The position numbers and the translations under genes are program-made. From Sunxiuqinia sp965372405 (GTDB taxonomy: Bacteria > Bacteroidota > Bacteroidia > Bacteroidales > Prolixibacteraceae), in contig CBDVCE010000008.1 in assembly GCA_965372405.1 (NCBI GenBank), forward strand, positions 31,485 through 95,484: DNA of 64,000 nt. Direction: 5' to 3'. Under the pieces are notes generated by a model. That model was not told the DNA's origin, made no database searches, and was given only the letters and a program-made list of their open reading frames with translations. The first letter of the stretch is position 1; the number at the start of each line of letters is the position of its first letter. Below, in pieces: positions 35,523 through 44,390 of the stretch.

Positions 35523-38495
35523 TTATCCTAAAAACTCATTGACCGTTTTTGCAAATACATTGTTATCAATTGGTTTCGAAATATATCCATCGAATCCGTA
35601 AGCAATAAAATCTTCCCGATCACCTTTCATGGCACTGGCAGAAACGGCAACAACAGGAATCTGCTGCAAGGCACTATCCCTTCTTATTTCATGCAAGGCA
35701 TCAATGCCATTTATTCCGGGCAATGCAATATCCATCAGAATAAGATGTGGCTGATGCTTTTTCGCCATTTCTACCCCCTTAATGCCGTTGTCAGCTTCAA
35801 TCACACTGCATCTACCTTCAAGCAGAGCTCTAATGGTAATTATGTTATCAGCATTATCCTCTACAACCAGTACTACCGGAGTCCCCGAAATCGGTTTTAG
35901 TCTGGGCTTTTCCCCATGAGTTTCATGCTCCTTCTCTCCACGGAACATCATCTTTGCCACCACTTCAAGCAGTTGATCTTTGTTGATATCTCCTTTAAGA
36001 ATCAATTGAAGAATATGGTTGTGTTTCAGGAACGAAAGTTCTTTTTCAGTAACGTATTTGGCCGTAAGAATTATCACTGGAAGATGTGCTGTTATAGCCA
36101 CTTCACGAATACGCTTCAGGACCTCAAAGCCATCCACTTCGGGCATCATAAGGTCTAAAATCATACCATCCGGAATTTTTCGGGTAATTTGGTCAAGTGC
36201 TTCGCTTCCGTTTCGCGCTACCACAACGCTATATCCCTCTATTTCAAGCATATCCTTCATTTGAATCACGATAGCCTCTGTATCTTCCACCAGCAAAATG
36301 GTTTTATCTTTTTTATTCAGCTCGTCAACAGTGAGCTTGTTTTCATATACGGTTTTTAGTTGAATGGAATCATTGGGATCTGATACTAATTGTTTAGATG
36401 AAAAATGCAGAGGCAAACTGAGCGTGAACGTTGATCCCTTGTCCTTTTCACTTTTAATGCTGATGCTTGCATCAAGCAGACTGGCATATTTTTTTGCGAT
36501 GGCCATTCCAAGACCAGTACCGCTGTTTTTCCTGGAGTTGCTATCATCGGCTTGTCGGAACTCATCGAAAATGTGAGGTAGAAATTGCTTATCAATTCCA
36601 ATACCAGTATCAGTTACTGCAATATGTATGAACTCATTTTTGGCTTCAGTTGTAATTTCCACACTGCCTTCATCGGTAAATTTGACAGCATTTACCACTA
36701 TGTTTTGCAGAATATGCCTGCATTTTTCAAAATCGCTGGAGATCATCGGGAGATTCATATTTGGGACATAATTGAGTCTAAGGTTTTTGTGTATTGCCTG
36801 TGGCTCGATCATCTCAACAATGTCATGAATTAGATCACTAACACTGAATTTTTTTATTTCAACCTCTTCATGACCAGCTTCAATGCGCGAAAGATCTAGA
36901 ATATCATTTATTAGCGAAAGTAGCTGTTTCCCATTACGTTCAATCACGTCTAAATAACTGTACTCTTCTTCGGGAACTTTACCATTCAATCGGCGATTGA
37001 GCACACCAGAAAGGGCAATTACTGAATTGAGTGGAGTACGCAGCTCATGGCTCATATTGGATAGGAAATTGGTTTTGAGCCGATTGGCTTCATTCAATTC
37101 TTTCTTCTGCATTTCCAGTTCAATATTTTGTTCGGTAAGTTCATTCGTTTTTTGGGATAGTTCTTTTTTCTGGGCATCTAGTTCGTTGTTCTTGTGCTCA
37201 AGCTGTTGAGTAAAACCAATGACCTTTCGATACGCCAGAATTCCATCCATGCGAGCGTTGAGCGTACCCAGAATTGCATTTATTAAGCGAAGGCTATTAA
37301 TACTATAACTTTTAATTGTGGCTAACGAAATAAGTGCAACTGTTTCTGTTCCCGATACAATTGGGATGGTGATAATCTCGCGGGGCTTGAACTTTCCACT
37401 TACAGTAGAAAATGTAAAACTAGTATCATTAGGGATATTGTTTATAATCTGTATTTTTTTTGTTGCCAGTGCAGGTCCAAACTCACCTTCGAAATTTACC
37501 GCTGAAAAAGTTTTATTTCCTTCAACATCCATACCAATGTATTCAAATCGCTCAAATTCAGTTTTTTCATCGTTCAGTAAATAAACTGCACCTATTTGTG
37601 ATCCTGTTTCCTCAAGCAGATTACTCAAAAGTACATGACAGAATTGGTGAGCATCGTTTTCACTGAGCATTACTTCAGAAAGCTTAGAGGTCTTGTCATT
37701 GATCAGGAACTCCGCTTGAATGTTTTTTGCTAAATCGTTAAAAGTGCTAGAGAGGAGTCCAAACTCGTTATGTGATGCATACGAGCTTCGGGCATCCATT
37801 TCACCATCTTTAAAAAGTTTAGTAACATAGGAAAGCTCAGTCAATGGTTTGCGGATATTCCTTGCCAGGATGTAAACAACCAATAAGGTAAATGCTAATA
37901 TCCCTGCGATTAAAAAACCTAATTGCCGCTTAAGTGAATTGTCAAGTTTTACAGAATTAAGATAAAACTGATCACCTTTGTTCAAAGCAAAATTATCTAT
38001 TTTCAAAAAGCGGTCCAACACTATTTCTGCCTGATTGACTCCAACTCCTCCGGTTTTACTTCGGGCTGTAGCTTCTATTATTTTTCCCTCACGCCGCAAA
38101 CGGATGGTTTCGTCCCGTATGGTATTCCATTTCACAAAATCGTTAAATGCATCTTCAATATCTTTATGAGGCCCGAGGTATCGGTTATTCAGTATTTCAA
38201 ATTGTTTGTTAACATTGGCTTTATACTTTTCAATCGCCTGAAGGATCGCAGCAATCTCTTTATCGTTCTCTGCTAGGCATACTTCTTTCATTCCCAGACG
38301 CATAAAAAGGATATCAGCTTTCAATTCGCCTATAGCTCTACGAACAGTAAGTGGATGGTTATAAATATCAGTTGTTTGAGCAGCAATCTTATCAGTCTGC
38401 CGCAGCGAGATGGCGCTAAGAATAAGAATAAGTAGAATGATTATCCCAAAGCCGATCTTTAGCTGCGTGCCGATTTTAATGTCTCTGGTTTTCAT
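35523..38495 (-). CDS. Membrane hybrid histidine kinase: sensor, HAMP, GAF, kinase, two receivers
   Basis: 990 residues. TM1 (about 12-30) and TM2 (about 195-213) flank a periplasmic all-helical sensor resembling the four-helix-bundle ligand domain of chemoreceptors. A HAMP region (about 214-262) and GAF (about 280-425) follow. A regular coiled coil (QQLEHKNNELDAQKKELSQK) leads to HisKA (His in LSNMSHELRTPLNS) and HATPase (VTDTGIGID, GTGLGMAIAKKY). Two receivers end the protein, with phosphoacceptors in MILDLMMPEVDG and LILMDIALPGING. It lies 3 bases downstream of cheR, so the two are translationally coupled. A role as the membrane input of a phosphorelay is inference. Confidence 0.93.
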   Translation of the reverse strand: MKTRDIKIGTQLKIGFGIIILLILILSAISLRQTDKIAAQTTDIYNHPLTVRRAIGELKADILFMRLGMKEVCLAENDKEIAAILQAIEKYKANVNKQFEILNNRYLGPHKDIEDAFNDFVKWNTIRDETIRLRREGKIIEATARSKTGGVGVNQAEIVLDRFLKIDNFALNKGDQFYLNSVKLDNSLKRQLGFLIAGILAFTLLVVYILARNIRKPLTELSYVTKLFKDGEMDARSSYASHNEFGLLSSTFNDLAKNIQAEFLINDKTSKLSEVMLSENDAHQFCHVLLSNLLEETGSQIGAVYLLNDEKTEFERFEYIGMDVEGNKTFSAVNFEGEFGPALATKKIQIINNIPNDTSFTFSTVSGKFKPREIITIPIVSGTETVALISLATIKSYSINSLRLINAILGTLNARMDGILAYRKVIGFTQQLEHKNNELDAQKKELSQKTNELTEQNIELEMQKKELNEANRLKTNFLSNMSHELRTPLNSVIALSGVLNRRLNGKVPEEEYSYLDVIERNGKQLLSLINDILDLSRIEAGHEEVEIKKFSVSDLIHDIVEMIEPQAIHKNLRLNYVPNMNLPMISSDFEKCRHILQNIVVNAVKFTDEGSVEITTEAKNEFIHIAVTDTGIGIDKQFLPHIFDEFRQADDSNSRKNSGTGLGMAIAKKYASLLDASISIKSEKDKGSTFTLSLPLHFSSKQLVSDPNDSIQLKTVYENKLTVDELNKKDKTILLVEDTEAIVIQMKDMLEIEGYSVVVARNGSEALDQITRKIPDGMILDLMMPEVDGFEVLKRIREVAITAHLPVIILTAKYVTEKELSFLKHNHILQLILKGDINKDQLLEVVAKMMFRGEKEHETHGEKPRLKPISGTPVVLVVEDNADNIITIRALLEGRCSVIEADNGIKGVEMAKKHQPHLILMDIALPGINGIDALHEIRRDSALQQIPVVAVSASAMKGDREDFIAYGFDGYISKPIDNNVFAKTVNEFLG

Positions 38496-38498
38496 TTG

Positions 38499-39323
38499 TT
38501 AGTTTTTTTTAAATATTCCAGAATTTACAAAAATTTCTCTATAACTAAATGCTTTTACGATTTCTCTTTCCGTTTCTCCAGTAATCATATAGCCACCTGA
38601 TGCAAGGCTACCAGCGATTTTTTCAAGAATACGCTGCCGGTGCTCCGGATTATAATAAAATAGTAAGTTGCTGCAAAACACAAGATCGAAATTACCATAA
38701 ATACTTGCCGGTGGACAATATCCATTTTCCGAAAGTAAATCGAAAAGTGAAAAATCAACATGCTCTTGTAGTTTCTCAGCTATGGTGTAGGTTTTGCCCC
38801 GCCGGGTAAAATATGTATTAGTTCGTTTCAGGCTTACTTTGTTCAATGATTCTATATGATAATTACCCTTTTGTGCTTTAGATAATTCATCCTGATTAAT
38901 ATCTGTGGCAAAAATGTGACTAGCAATGTTTGCTTTATCTCTTTCTCTTATCTCATCGCAAAGAATGGCAATACTGTATGCTTCCTGACCGGAGGCACAT
39001 GCAGCCGACCAAATCCTGATTTCTTTTTCCTTGCTCTTTTTCTTTTTTTCGACAAGTTCAGGCAGAACAATTTGTTCAAGATAAGCAAAGGTGAGTGGGT
39101 TACGGAAAAACTCGCTATAATTAATATTTAAGGAATCTACTAACGCATTGGCTTCATTCAGGTTTGTTGCAAGGTAATTACAATAACTACTGGATGAGTT
39201 GTTACCCGTAGCTAACGTTCTTTTTTCAATAGTTTTAACAAGAAAGGAATCATCAAACATAGAAATATCAATTCCATGTGCTTGAAGTAAGAGCGCAATT
39301 ACATCTCTCTGTTTATTATTCAT
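38499..39323 (-). CDS. CheR-type protein-glutamate O-methyltransferase
   Basis: 274 residues, the usual CheR length. The N-terminal helical domain (about 1-75) leads to YSEFFRNPLTFAYLEQIVLP, the linker typical of CheR. The SAM-binding fold follows (IRIWSAACASGQEAYSIAIL; IFATDINQDELSKAQKG; FDLVFCSNLLFYYNPEHR). CheR methylates glutamates of chemoreceptors, but the window has no CheA, CheW, CheB or classical receptor. It is the first gene of a tight operon with two hybrid kinases. Its substrate may be a kinase or a distant receptor. It lacks the fused CheB or TPR domains seen in many orphan CheR proteins. Confidence 0.92.
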   Translation of the reverse strand: MNNKQRDVIALLLQAHGIDISMFDDSFLVKTIEKRTLATGNNSSSSYCNYLATNLNEANALVDSLNINYSEFFRNPLTFAYLEQIVLPELVEKKKKSKEKEIRIWSAACASGQEAYSIAILCDEIRERDKANIASHIFATDINQDELSKAQKGNYHIESLNKVSLKRTNTYFTRRGKTYTIAEKLQEHVDFSLFDLLSENGYCPPASIYGNFDLVFCSNLLFYYNPEHRQRILEKIAGSLASGGYMITGETEREIVKAFSYREIFVNSGIFKKN

Positions 39324-39656
39324 AGATTATTTTTTAGAAAATTGGCTCTAACAGTAATCTGAAAAACCATCTAGTCTAGTTCTTTTTTCTGTTAAAATAA
39401 GGCTTAGAAACTCATGTTCAAAATATTCCATAGTATTCCTTCTATGTTTCTAAGCGTCTTTAAGAGTAATATTTTGGGTTTATTCAAATTGGGTTTCTCC
39501 GAAATAATGAGGAAAAACTCACTCCCATATATGTAACAAGAAAGCTGCAACTTGTATTTCATCCAGGCTAATACTTCACAAAAATTTATTGATCGAAATG
39601 ATGAGTTGCCCTTATTTTTTGCATAAATTTGTTTTAAACAATTAAACACACCTTTT
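39324..39656. other. Divergent intergenic region upstream of cheR
   Basis: 333 bases between cheR (minus) and the small plus-strand gene. The region must contain both promoters. A minus-strand frame here has no recognisable composition or motif and overlaps the start of the plus-strand gene, so I do not call it. No repeat or riboswitch is seen. Confidence 0.45.
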
Positions 39657-39920
39657 ATGCTACCAAGATTTTTAATTGCCGACAATTCACAGGAAACACC
39701 AGACTTACTTTATGTCGTTCACACGCAAGAACCAAAATTCATTGTTAAAAGTGACGTTGAAGATTTCTGGTCAAACCAGGAAATTTTTTGGTTAAGTGAC
39801 GCACCTGACTCTAAAGACATTATCAAACAATTACTGGAAGAAGCTGAAGAGTTTCTGGAAAACGAACTTGAAAGTCAGGAAAACTTGTTTGACAACGACG
39901 ACGAAGACGACGAAGAGTAA
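39657..39920 (+). CDS. Small conserved hypothetical protein with acidic tail
   Basis: 87 residues: PRFLIADNSQETPDLLYVVHTQEPKFIVKSDVEDFW, then a very acidic C-terminus (LESQENLFDNDDEDDEE). The first half resembles short hypothetical proteins found across Bacteroidota. No function is known to me. It is soluble, with no signal peptide or Cys pair. It lies 11 bases upstream of the PspC gene and is almost certainly cotranscribed. Confidence 0.75.
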   Translation: MLPRFLIADNSQETPDLLYVVHTQEPKFIVKSDVEDFWSNQEIFWLSDAPDSKDIIKQLLEEAEEFLENELESQENLFDNDDEDDEE

Positions 39921-39931
39921 AACTGTTTATT

Positions 39932-40141
39932 ATGGCAGAGAAGAAACCGATTAAGCGGTCCAAAGACAAAATAATTGCCGGAGTTCTGGCTGGTTTTGCC
40001 AACTATTTCGACATAGACCCGGTGTTGATCCGGGTTCTATATGTTGTTTTATCAATTGCGAGCGTAGGTTTCCCAGGCTTGCTGGTATACCTTATCCTCT
40101 GGGTTGTCTTACCAGAAGAAGAAGAAGAAGAAGAAGACTAA
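39932..40141 (+). CDS. PspC-domain small membrane protein
   Basis: 69 residues consisting of a single PspC domain: KPIKRSKDKIIAGVLAGFANYFDIDPVLIRVLYVVLSI with one long hydrophobic helix (about 33-60, ending LILWVVLPEEEE). Single-domain PspC proteins are common in Bacteroidota and may act at the inner membrane under envelope stress; no pspA or pspB is nearby. The stop overlaps the end of the convergent tex gene by 4 bases. It follows the small acidic protein's gene by 11 bases. Confidence 0.9.
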   Translation: MAEKKPIKRSKDKIIAGVLAGFANYFDIDPVLIRVLYVVLSIASVGFPGLLVYLILWVVLPEEEEEEED

Positions 40142-42276
40142 TTCGGTGGAACATCTTTTAAGCTGAGTTGAATTCTCTTTCGCGGAATATCAATGTCAAC
40201 AACTCTTACTTTAACATGCTCGTGAAGTTTTACGATTTCGTTCGGATCACTAATGTATCGATCTGCCAATTGTGAAACATGTATTAATCCATCCTGTTTG
40301 ATCCCCACATCAACAAAAGCTCCAAATTTGGTAATATTTGAAACAATACCCGGCAGTTCCATTCCTACAACTAAATCTTCCATTTTATAAATACCTGGAG
40401 CAAACTCAAAAACCTTTATTATTTGTCGTGGATCGCGGCCAGATTTCGATAATTCATTTACAATATCTCGGAGTGTAGGTAATCCAATATTATCATCAAG
40501 ATAACGATTGATTTGAATTTTAGATTGCAATTCTTCAGACTCAACTAATTCATTTATAGAACAAGCTAAATCATTCGCCATTTTCGTAATAATATGATAG
40601 GATTCTGGGTGAACAGCAGAATTGTCAAGCGGATTTTTAGCATCAGGAATTCTAAGAAAACCTGCCGCCTGCTCAAATGCTTTTGCTCCCATTCTTGGCA
40701 CTTTCATAATTTCTTTTCTTGAAGAAAATGCACCATTCTCTTTCCGATAATCAACTACATTTTGAGCCAATTGTGGTCCCAGACCCGAAATATAAGTAAG
40801 CAAATGCTGGGAAGAAGTATTCACATTCACCCCAACCATATTTACTGCGGATTCAACAACAATATCAAGACTTTCTTTCAAAAGCTTCTGATCAACATCA
40901 TGCTGATACTGGCCAACTCCAATTGATTTCGGATCAATTTTAACCAACTCAGCTAGTGGATCCATTAAACGACGACCAATGGATACAGCTCCACGAACCG
41001 TAACATCATATTGAGGAAACTCATCACGGGCAACTTTTGATGCAGAATAAATAGAGGCACCATCTTCAGAAACCACAAACACTTTTACATCCCTATCATA
41101 GTGCAACTTTTTAATAAAGTACTCGGTCTCACGACTGGCGGTTCCATTTCCAATTGCGATTGCCTCAATTTGGTAAGCACTAACCAATGACGCTATTTTT
41201 TTTGCAGATAGCTTAAATTGTTCTTGCGGTTTATGCGGATAAATGGTTTCGTTATGAAGTAGATTTCCCTGCATATCCAAACAAACTATTTTGCAACCAG
41301 AACGGTATCCGGGGTCAATTGCCAATACCCTTTTTTGTCCAAGCGGTGCTGCCAATAATAGCTGACGCAAGTTCTCAACAAAAACCTGAATAGCTTCCTG
41401 ATCTGCCTTCAGCCTTGACGAATTGGCAAACTCAGTTTCTATTGAAGATGAAAGCAAACGTTTATAGCTGTCTTTAACAGCCATTTCCACCTGCTGTCCA
41501 TTCTCATTAGACGATTGCACAAATAACCGATTCAATCTCTCGATAACGCTTTCCTCTTCTGGAGAAATACTGATGCGCAAAAAACCTTCTTTTTCACCAC
41601 GTCTCATTGCCAGAAAACGGTGCGAAGGACAACGCTTTAATGGTTCATTCCAATCAAAATAATCGCGATACTTTTCACCTACTTCTTCTTTTGATTTCAC
41701 CACCTTACTGGTTATTTCTGCGCTATAATCAAATGACCGCCTGGCAATATTTCTGGCCTTTTCATTTTCATTCACCCATTCTGCAATAATATCTCTAGCC
41801 CCTGCAAAAGCATCTTCCAAATCTTCCACTTCATCATTTAAAAAAGCATGCCCTCTACTTTCCAGATCTCGCTCCTGCTGTTTCATAATGATTTTAGCCA
41901 ATGGCTCCAACCCTTTTTCACGAGCAACAGAGGCTTTGGTTTTACGTTTGGGCTTGTAGGGTAGGTAAATATCTTCCAATTCAACAGAATCATAGCAGCT
42001 TTCAACTCGGGCTTTCAATTCATCCGAGAGCTTGTCTTGTTCTTCAATGGTCTTTAGAATGGTTTCCTTTCTTTTCTGAAGTTCTACAAACTTAGCTCGT
42101 TCATCACGTATTTGTCCTATCTGAACTTCATCCAGACTCCCCGTCATCTCTTTTCGGTAACGTGAAATAAAAGGAACAGTAGCTCCTTCATCAAAGAGTT
42201 TTATAGTGTTTTTGATTTGAGCTGGGTTTAGATCAAGCTTCCCTGCTAAAAGTTCAATAATCTCTGCTGAAAACAT
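40138..42276 (-). CDS. tex: Tex family RNA-binding transcription accessory protein
   Basis: 712 residues. The N-terminal helical Tex domain (about 1-190, GATVPFISRYRKEMTGSLDEVQI) is followed by a YqgF/RuvX-like RNase H fold (about 320-440, VLAIDPGYRSGCKIVCLD). A helix-hairpin-helix region (about 490-560, YISGLGPQLAQNVVDYRKENG) and a C-terminal S1 domain (about 635-705, GIVSNITKFGAFVDVGIKQDGLIHVSQL) complete it. Tex binds nucleic acid and associates with transcription and translation machinery. It has a complete, normal architecture. It converges with the PspC gene. Confidence 0.96.
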   Translation of the reverse strand: MFSAEIIELLAGKLDLNPAQIKNTIKLFDEGATVPFISRYRKEMTGSLDEVQIGQIRDERAKFVELQKRKETILKTIEEQDKLSDELKARVESCYDSVELEDIYLPYKPKRKTKASVAREKGLEPLAKIIMKQQERDLESRGHAFLNDEVEDLEDAFAGARDIIAEWVNENEKARNIARRSFDYSAEITSKVVKSKEEVGEKYRDYFDWNEPLKRCPSHRFLAMRRGEKEGFLRISISPEEESVIERLNRLFVQSSNENGQQVEMAVKDSYKRLLSSSIETEFANSSRLKADQEAIQVFVENLRQLLLAAPLGQKRVLAIDPGYRSGCKIVCLDMQGNLLHNETIYPHKPQEQFKLSAKKIASLVSAYQIEAIAIGNGTASRETEYFIKKLHYDRDVKVFVVSEDGASIYSASKVARDEFPQYDVTVRGAVSIGRRLMDPLAELVKIDPKSIGVGQYQHDVDQKLLKESLDIVVESAVNMVGVNVNTSSQHLLTYISGLGPQLAQNVVDYRKENGAFSSRKEIMKVPRMGAKAFEQAAGFLRIPDAKNPLDNSAVHPESYHIITKMANDLACSINELVESEELQSKIQINRYLDDNIGLPTLRDIVNELSKSGRDPRQIIKVFEFAPGIYKMEDLVVGMELPGIVSNITKFGAFVDVGIKQDGLIHVSQLADRYISDPNEIVKLHEHVKVRVVDIDIPRKRIQLSLKDVPPN

Positions 42277-42346
42277 ACTTATATAATTAGGAACACGAAG
42301 ATAACCCTTTTTAAAAAATTTGAATCATGCTTTATCTTAACAAATA

Positions 42347-43420
42347 CTAAAAGTCAATAGTCAACTGAACCGGACCTTTATCAGGTTGTGCAAAATTGGA
42401 AACTGTCAGCCCCAGCAACCGAATTCCTTTTACAAATGGTTCTTCGGCTTTTAATAACTTCCATGCAGTTTCAGACAAAACCGATTTGGATTGAATAAAT
42501 GATGGAAGCGTTTTACTTCGAGTGATTTGCTCAAAGTCGGAAAACTTGATTTTAAGAGTAAGCGTTCTACCAAAAGATTGCGAACGCTCAATCCGGCGCC
42601 AAACTTCATCTTCAATCTTTTCCATCTGGAGCTTTAAATCATTCAAAAGAAAATAATCTTTACTGAATGTTCGCTCTGCTCCCAACGACTTGCGCTCTCG
42701 TGATGGCACAACCGGCCGGTTATCAATTCCCCGAACAATGTTGTAGTAATAAATACCAGCTTTCCCAAACTGGCGAATCAACTCATGCTGGTTATACTTC
42801 TTTAAATCCGAACCAAAGTAAATCCCTTGTTTATTGAGTTTTTCAGCTGTAACCTTTCCAACTCCGAAGAACTTACGAACTTCCAATTTTTCAACAAATG
42901 CCTCTGCCTGATCAGGTGTAATAACAAACAAACCATCTGGCTTCTTTTCATCCGATGCAATTTTTGCCAGAAACTTGCAATAGGAAACACCTGCAGAAGC
43001 AGTTAAATCAGTTTCTTCTTTTATGCGTTTTTTGATCTCTTTGGCAATCAAAGTTGCCGATGGTTTTCCCTTTTTTGCAAAAGTTACATCCAGAAAAGCC
43101 TCATCCAGCGACAAAGGCTCTACTAAATCGGTGTACTCAAAAAAGATTTCGCGGATTATCCGGCTGGCTTCTTTGTATTTGTCAAAATTCCCACGTACAA
43201 ATATTAAGTCAGGGCATTTGCGTCTTGCTAACTTTGAAGACATAGCCGAGCGCACCCCATACTTACGTGCCTCATAACTTGCAGCAGCAACTACACCACG
43301 CTCATGATCACCACCAACAGCAACAGGCTTGCCCTTTAGAACAGGATTATCGCGCTGCTCTACCGATGCAAAAAAAGCATCCATATCTACATGTATAATT
43401 TTGCGAACCCGCTCTTCCAT
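42347..43420 (-). CDS. dinB: DNA polymerase IV
   Basis: ATG 43420 gives MEERVRKIIHVDMDAFFASVEQRDNP, the conserved Y-family start; 357 residues. The catalytic acids are in VDMDAFFASVE and SLDEAFLDVT, and the fingers/palm run through GVSYCKFLAKIASDEKKPDG. A helix-hairpin-helix (GVGKVTAEKLN) and the little-finger domain (about 235-345) follow. The C-terminal PVQLTIDF looks like a beta-clamp-binding peptide. It performs error-prone translesion synthesis. A hairpin at 43451-43476 separates it from folD, so it may have its own promoter. Confidence 0.96.
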   Translation of the reverse strand: MEERVRKIIHVDMDAFFASVEQRDNPVLKGKPVAVGGDHERGVVAAASYEARKYGVRSAMSSKLARRKCPDLIFVRGNFDKYKEASRIIREIFFEYTDLVEPLSLDEAFLDVTFAKKGKPSATLIAKEIKKRIKEETDLTASAGVSYCKFLAKIASDEKKPDGLFVITPDQAEAFVEKLEVRKFFGVGKVTAEKLNKQGIYFGSDLKKYNQHELIRQFGKAGIYYYNIVRGIDNRPVVPSRERKSLGAERTFSKDYFLLNDLKLQMEKIEDEVWRRIERSQSFGRTLTLKIKFSDFEQITRSKTLPSFIQSKSVLSETAWKLLKAEEPFVKGIRLLGLTVSNFAQPDKGPVQLTIDF

Positions 43421-43450
43421 CGTTGGTAAAGATAGGAAGTACCAACAACA

Positions 43451-43476
43451 AAAGGCAACCATTTCTGATTGCCTTT
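43451..43476 (-). terminator. Hairpin between folD and dinB
   Basis: AAAGGCAA (43451-43458) pairs with TTGCCTTT (43469-43476) around a 10-base loop. It lies 22 bases beyond the folD stop on the minus strand and is followed there by TTG; a modest terminator. Confidence 0.55.
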
Positions 43477-43498
43477 CAATATTTTAGAATTGAAAATT

Positions 43499-44374
43499 CT
43501 ATTTATAAATTTCGTTTCTTGCTGCAAGCAAAGTGTTTTTCAATAACGAAACTCGAGTCATTGGTCCAACACCACCAGGAACAGGAGTAATAGCTGCACA
43601 TTTTGGAGCTACTTCATCAAAAAGCACATCACCTTTCAATTTCCAGCCCGATTTTGTTTTGTCGGACTTAATACGGGTTGTACCCACATCAATTACCACA
43701 GCGCCTTCTTTAACCATATCTGCCTTAATAAACTCAGGGAAACCGAGAGCAGCAATTAAAATGTCTGCACTGGCACAAAGTTTATTCAAATCTTTGGTAC
43801 GGCTGTGAGCAACAGTAACCGTTGCGTTCATCGTTTTTTGCGACATCAGTACACTCATAGGGCGACCAACAATATTACTACGGCCAACCACCACACAATT
43901 CTTACCTGACGTTTCAATATTATAGCGCTTCAGCAGCTCCACAATACCAGCTGGTGTTGCAGAAACGAATGACGGCAAACCGATAACCATTCTTCCGACA
44001 TTAACAGGATGAAAACCATCCACATCTTTTTCAGGAGCAATAGCTTCAATTATTTTTTGCTCTGAAATGTGGTCAGGCAAAGGAAGCTGCACAATAAAAC
44101 CATCCACATCGGCATCATTGTTTAATTCTTCAACTTTAGCCAATAATTCAGCCTCAGTTACATCATCCTCGTAACGAATCAATGAAGATTTAAAACCTAC
44201 CTCAGCACAATCTTTTATTTTAAAAGCCACGTAAGTTTCACTTCCACCATCATGACCAACCAAAACGGCTGCAAGATGAGGCGTTTTGCCTCCGTCAGCT
44301 TTAATTTTTTCTACTTCAACAGCAATCTCTTTTTTGATGTCTGTTGCGGTTTGTTTTCCGTCAATTAAAATCAT
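43499..44374 (-). CDS. folD: Bifunctional methylenetetrahydrofolate dehydrogenase / methenyltetrahydrofolate cyclohydrolase
   Basis: 291 residues, cytoplasmic. Key motifs are YVAFKIKDCAEVGF with the catalytic Lys, VDGFIVQLPLPDHI, DVDGFHPVNVGRM, the cofactor-binding CVVVGRSNIVGRPMSVLM, and the closing ITPVPGGVGPMTRVSLLKNT. It interconverts methylene- and formyl-tetrahydrofolate for one-carbon metabolism. ffh lies 16 bases upstream on the same strand, so the genes are probably cotranscribed. Confidence 0.97.
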   Translation of the reverse strand: MILIDGKQTATDIKKEIAVEVEKIKADGGKTPHLAAVLVGHDGGSETYVAFKIKDCAEVGFKSSLIRYEDDVTEAELLAKVEELNNDADVDGFIVQLPLPDHISEQKIIEAIAPEKDVDGFHPVNVGRMVIGLPSFVSATPAGIVELLKRYNIETSGKNCVVVGRSNIVGRPMSVLMSQKTMNATVTVAHSRTKDLNKLCASADILIAALGFPEFIKADMVKEGAVVIDVGTTRIKSDKTKSGWKLKGDVLFDEVAPKCAAITPVPGGVGPMTRVSLLKNTLLAARNEIYK

Positions 44375-44390
44375 GTATATTTTATTTCGG

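Noticed and set aside
39404..39685. 93-codon minus-strand frame upstream of cheR
   Set aside because: It overlaps the start of the plus-strand 87-residue gene, has no motifs, and its composition looks random.
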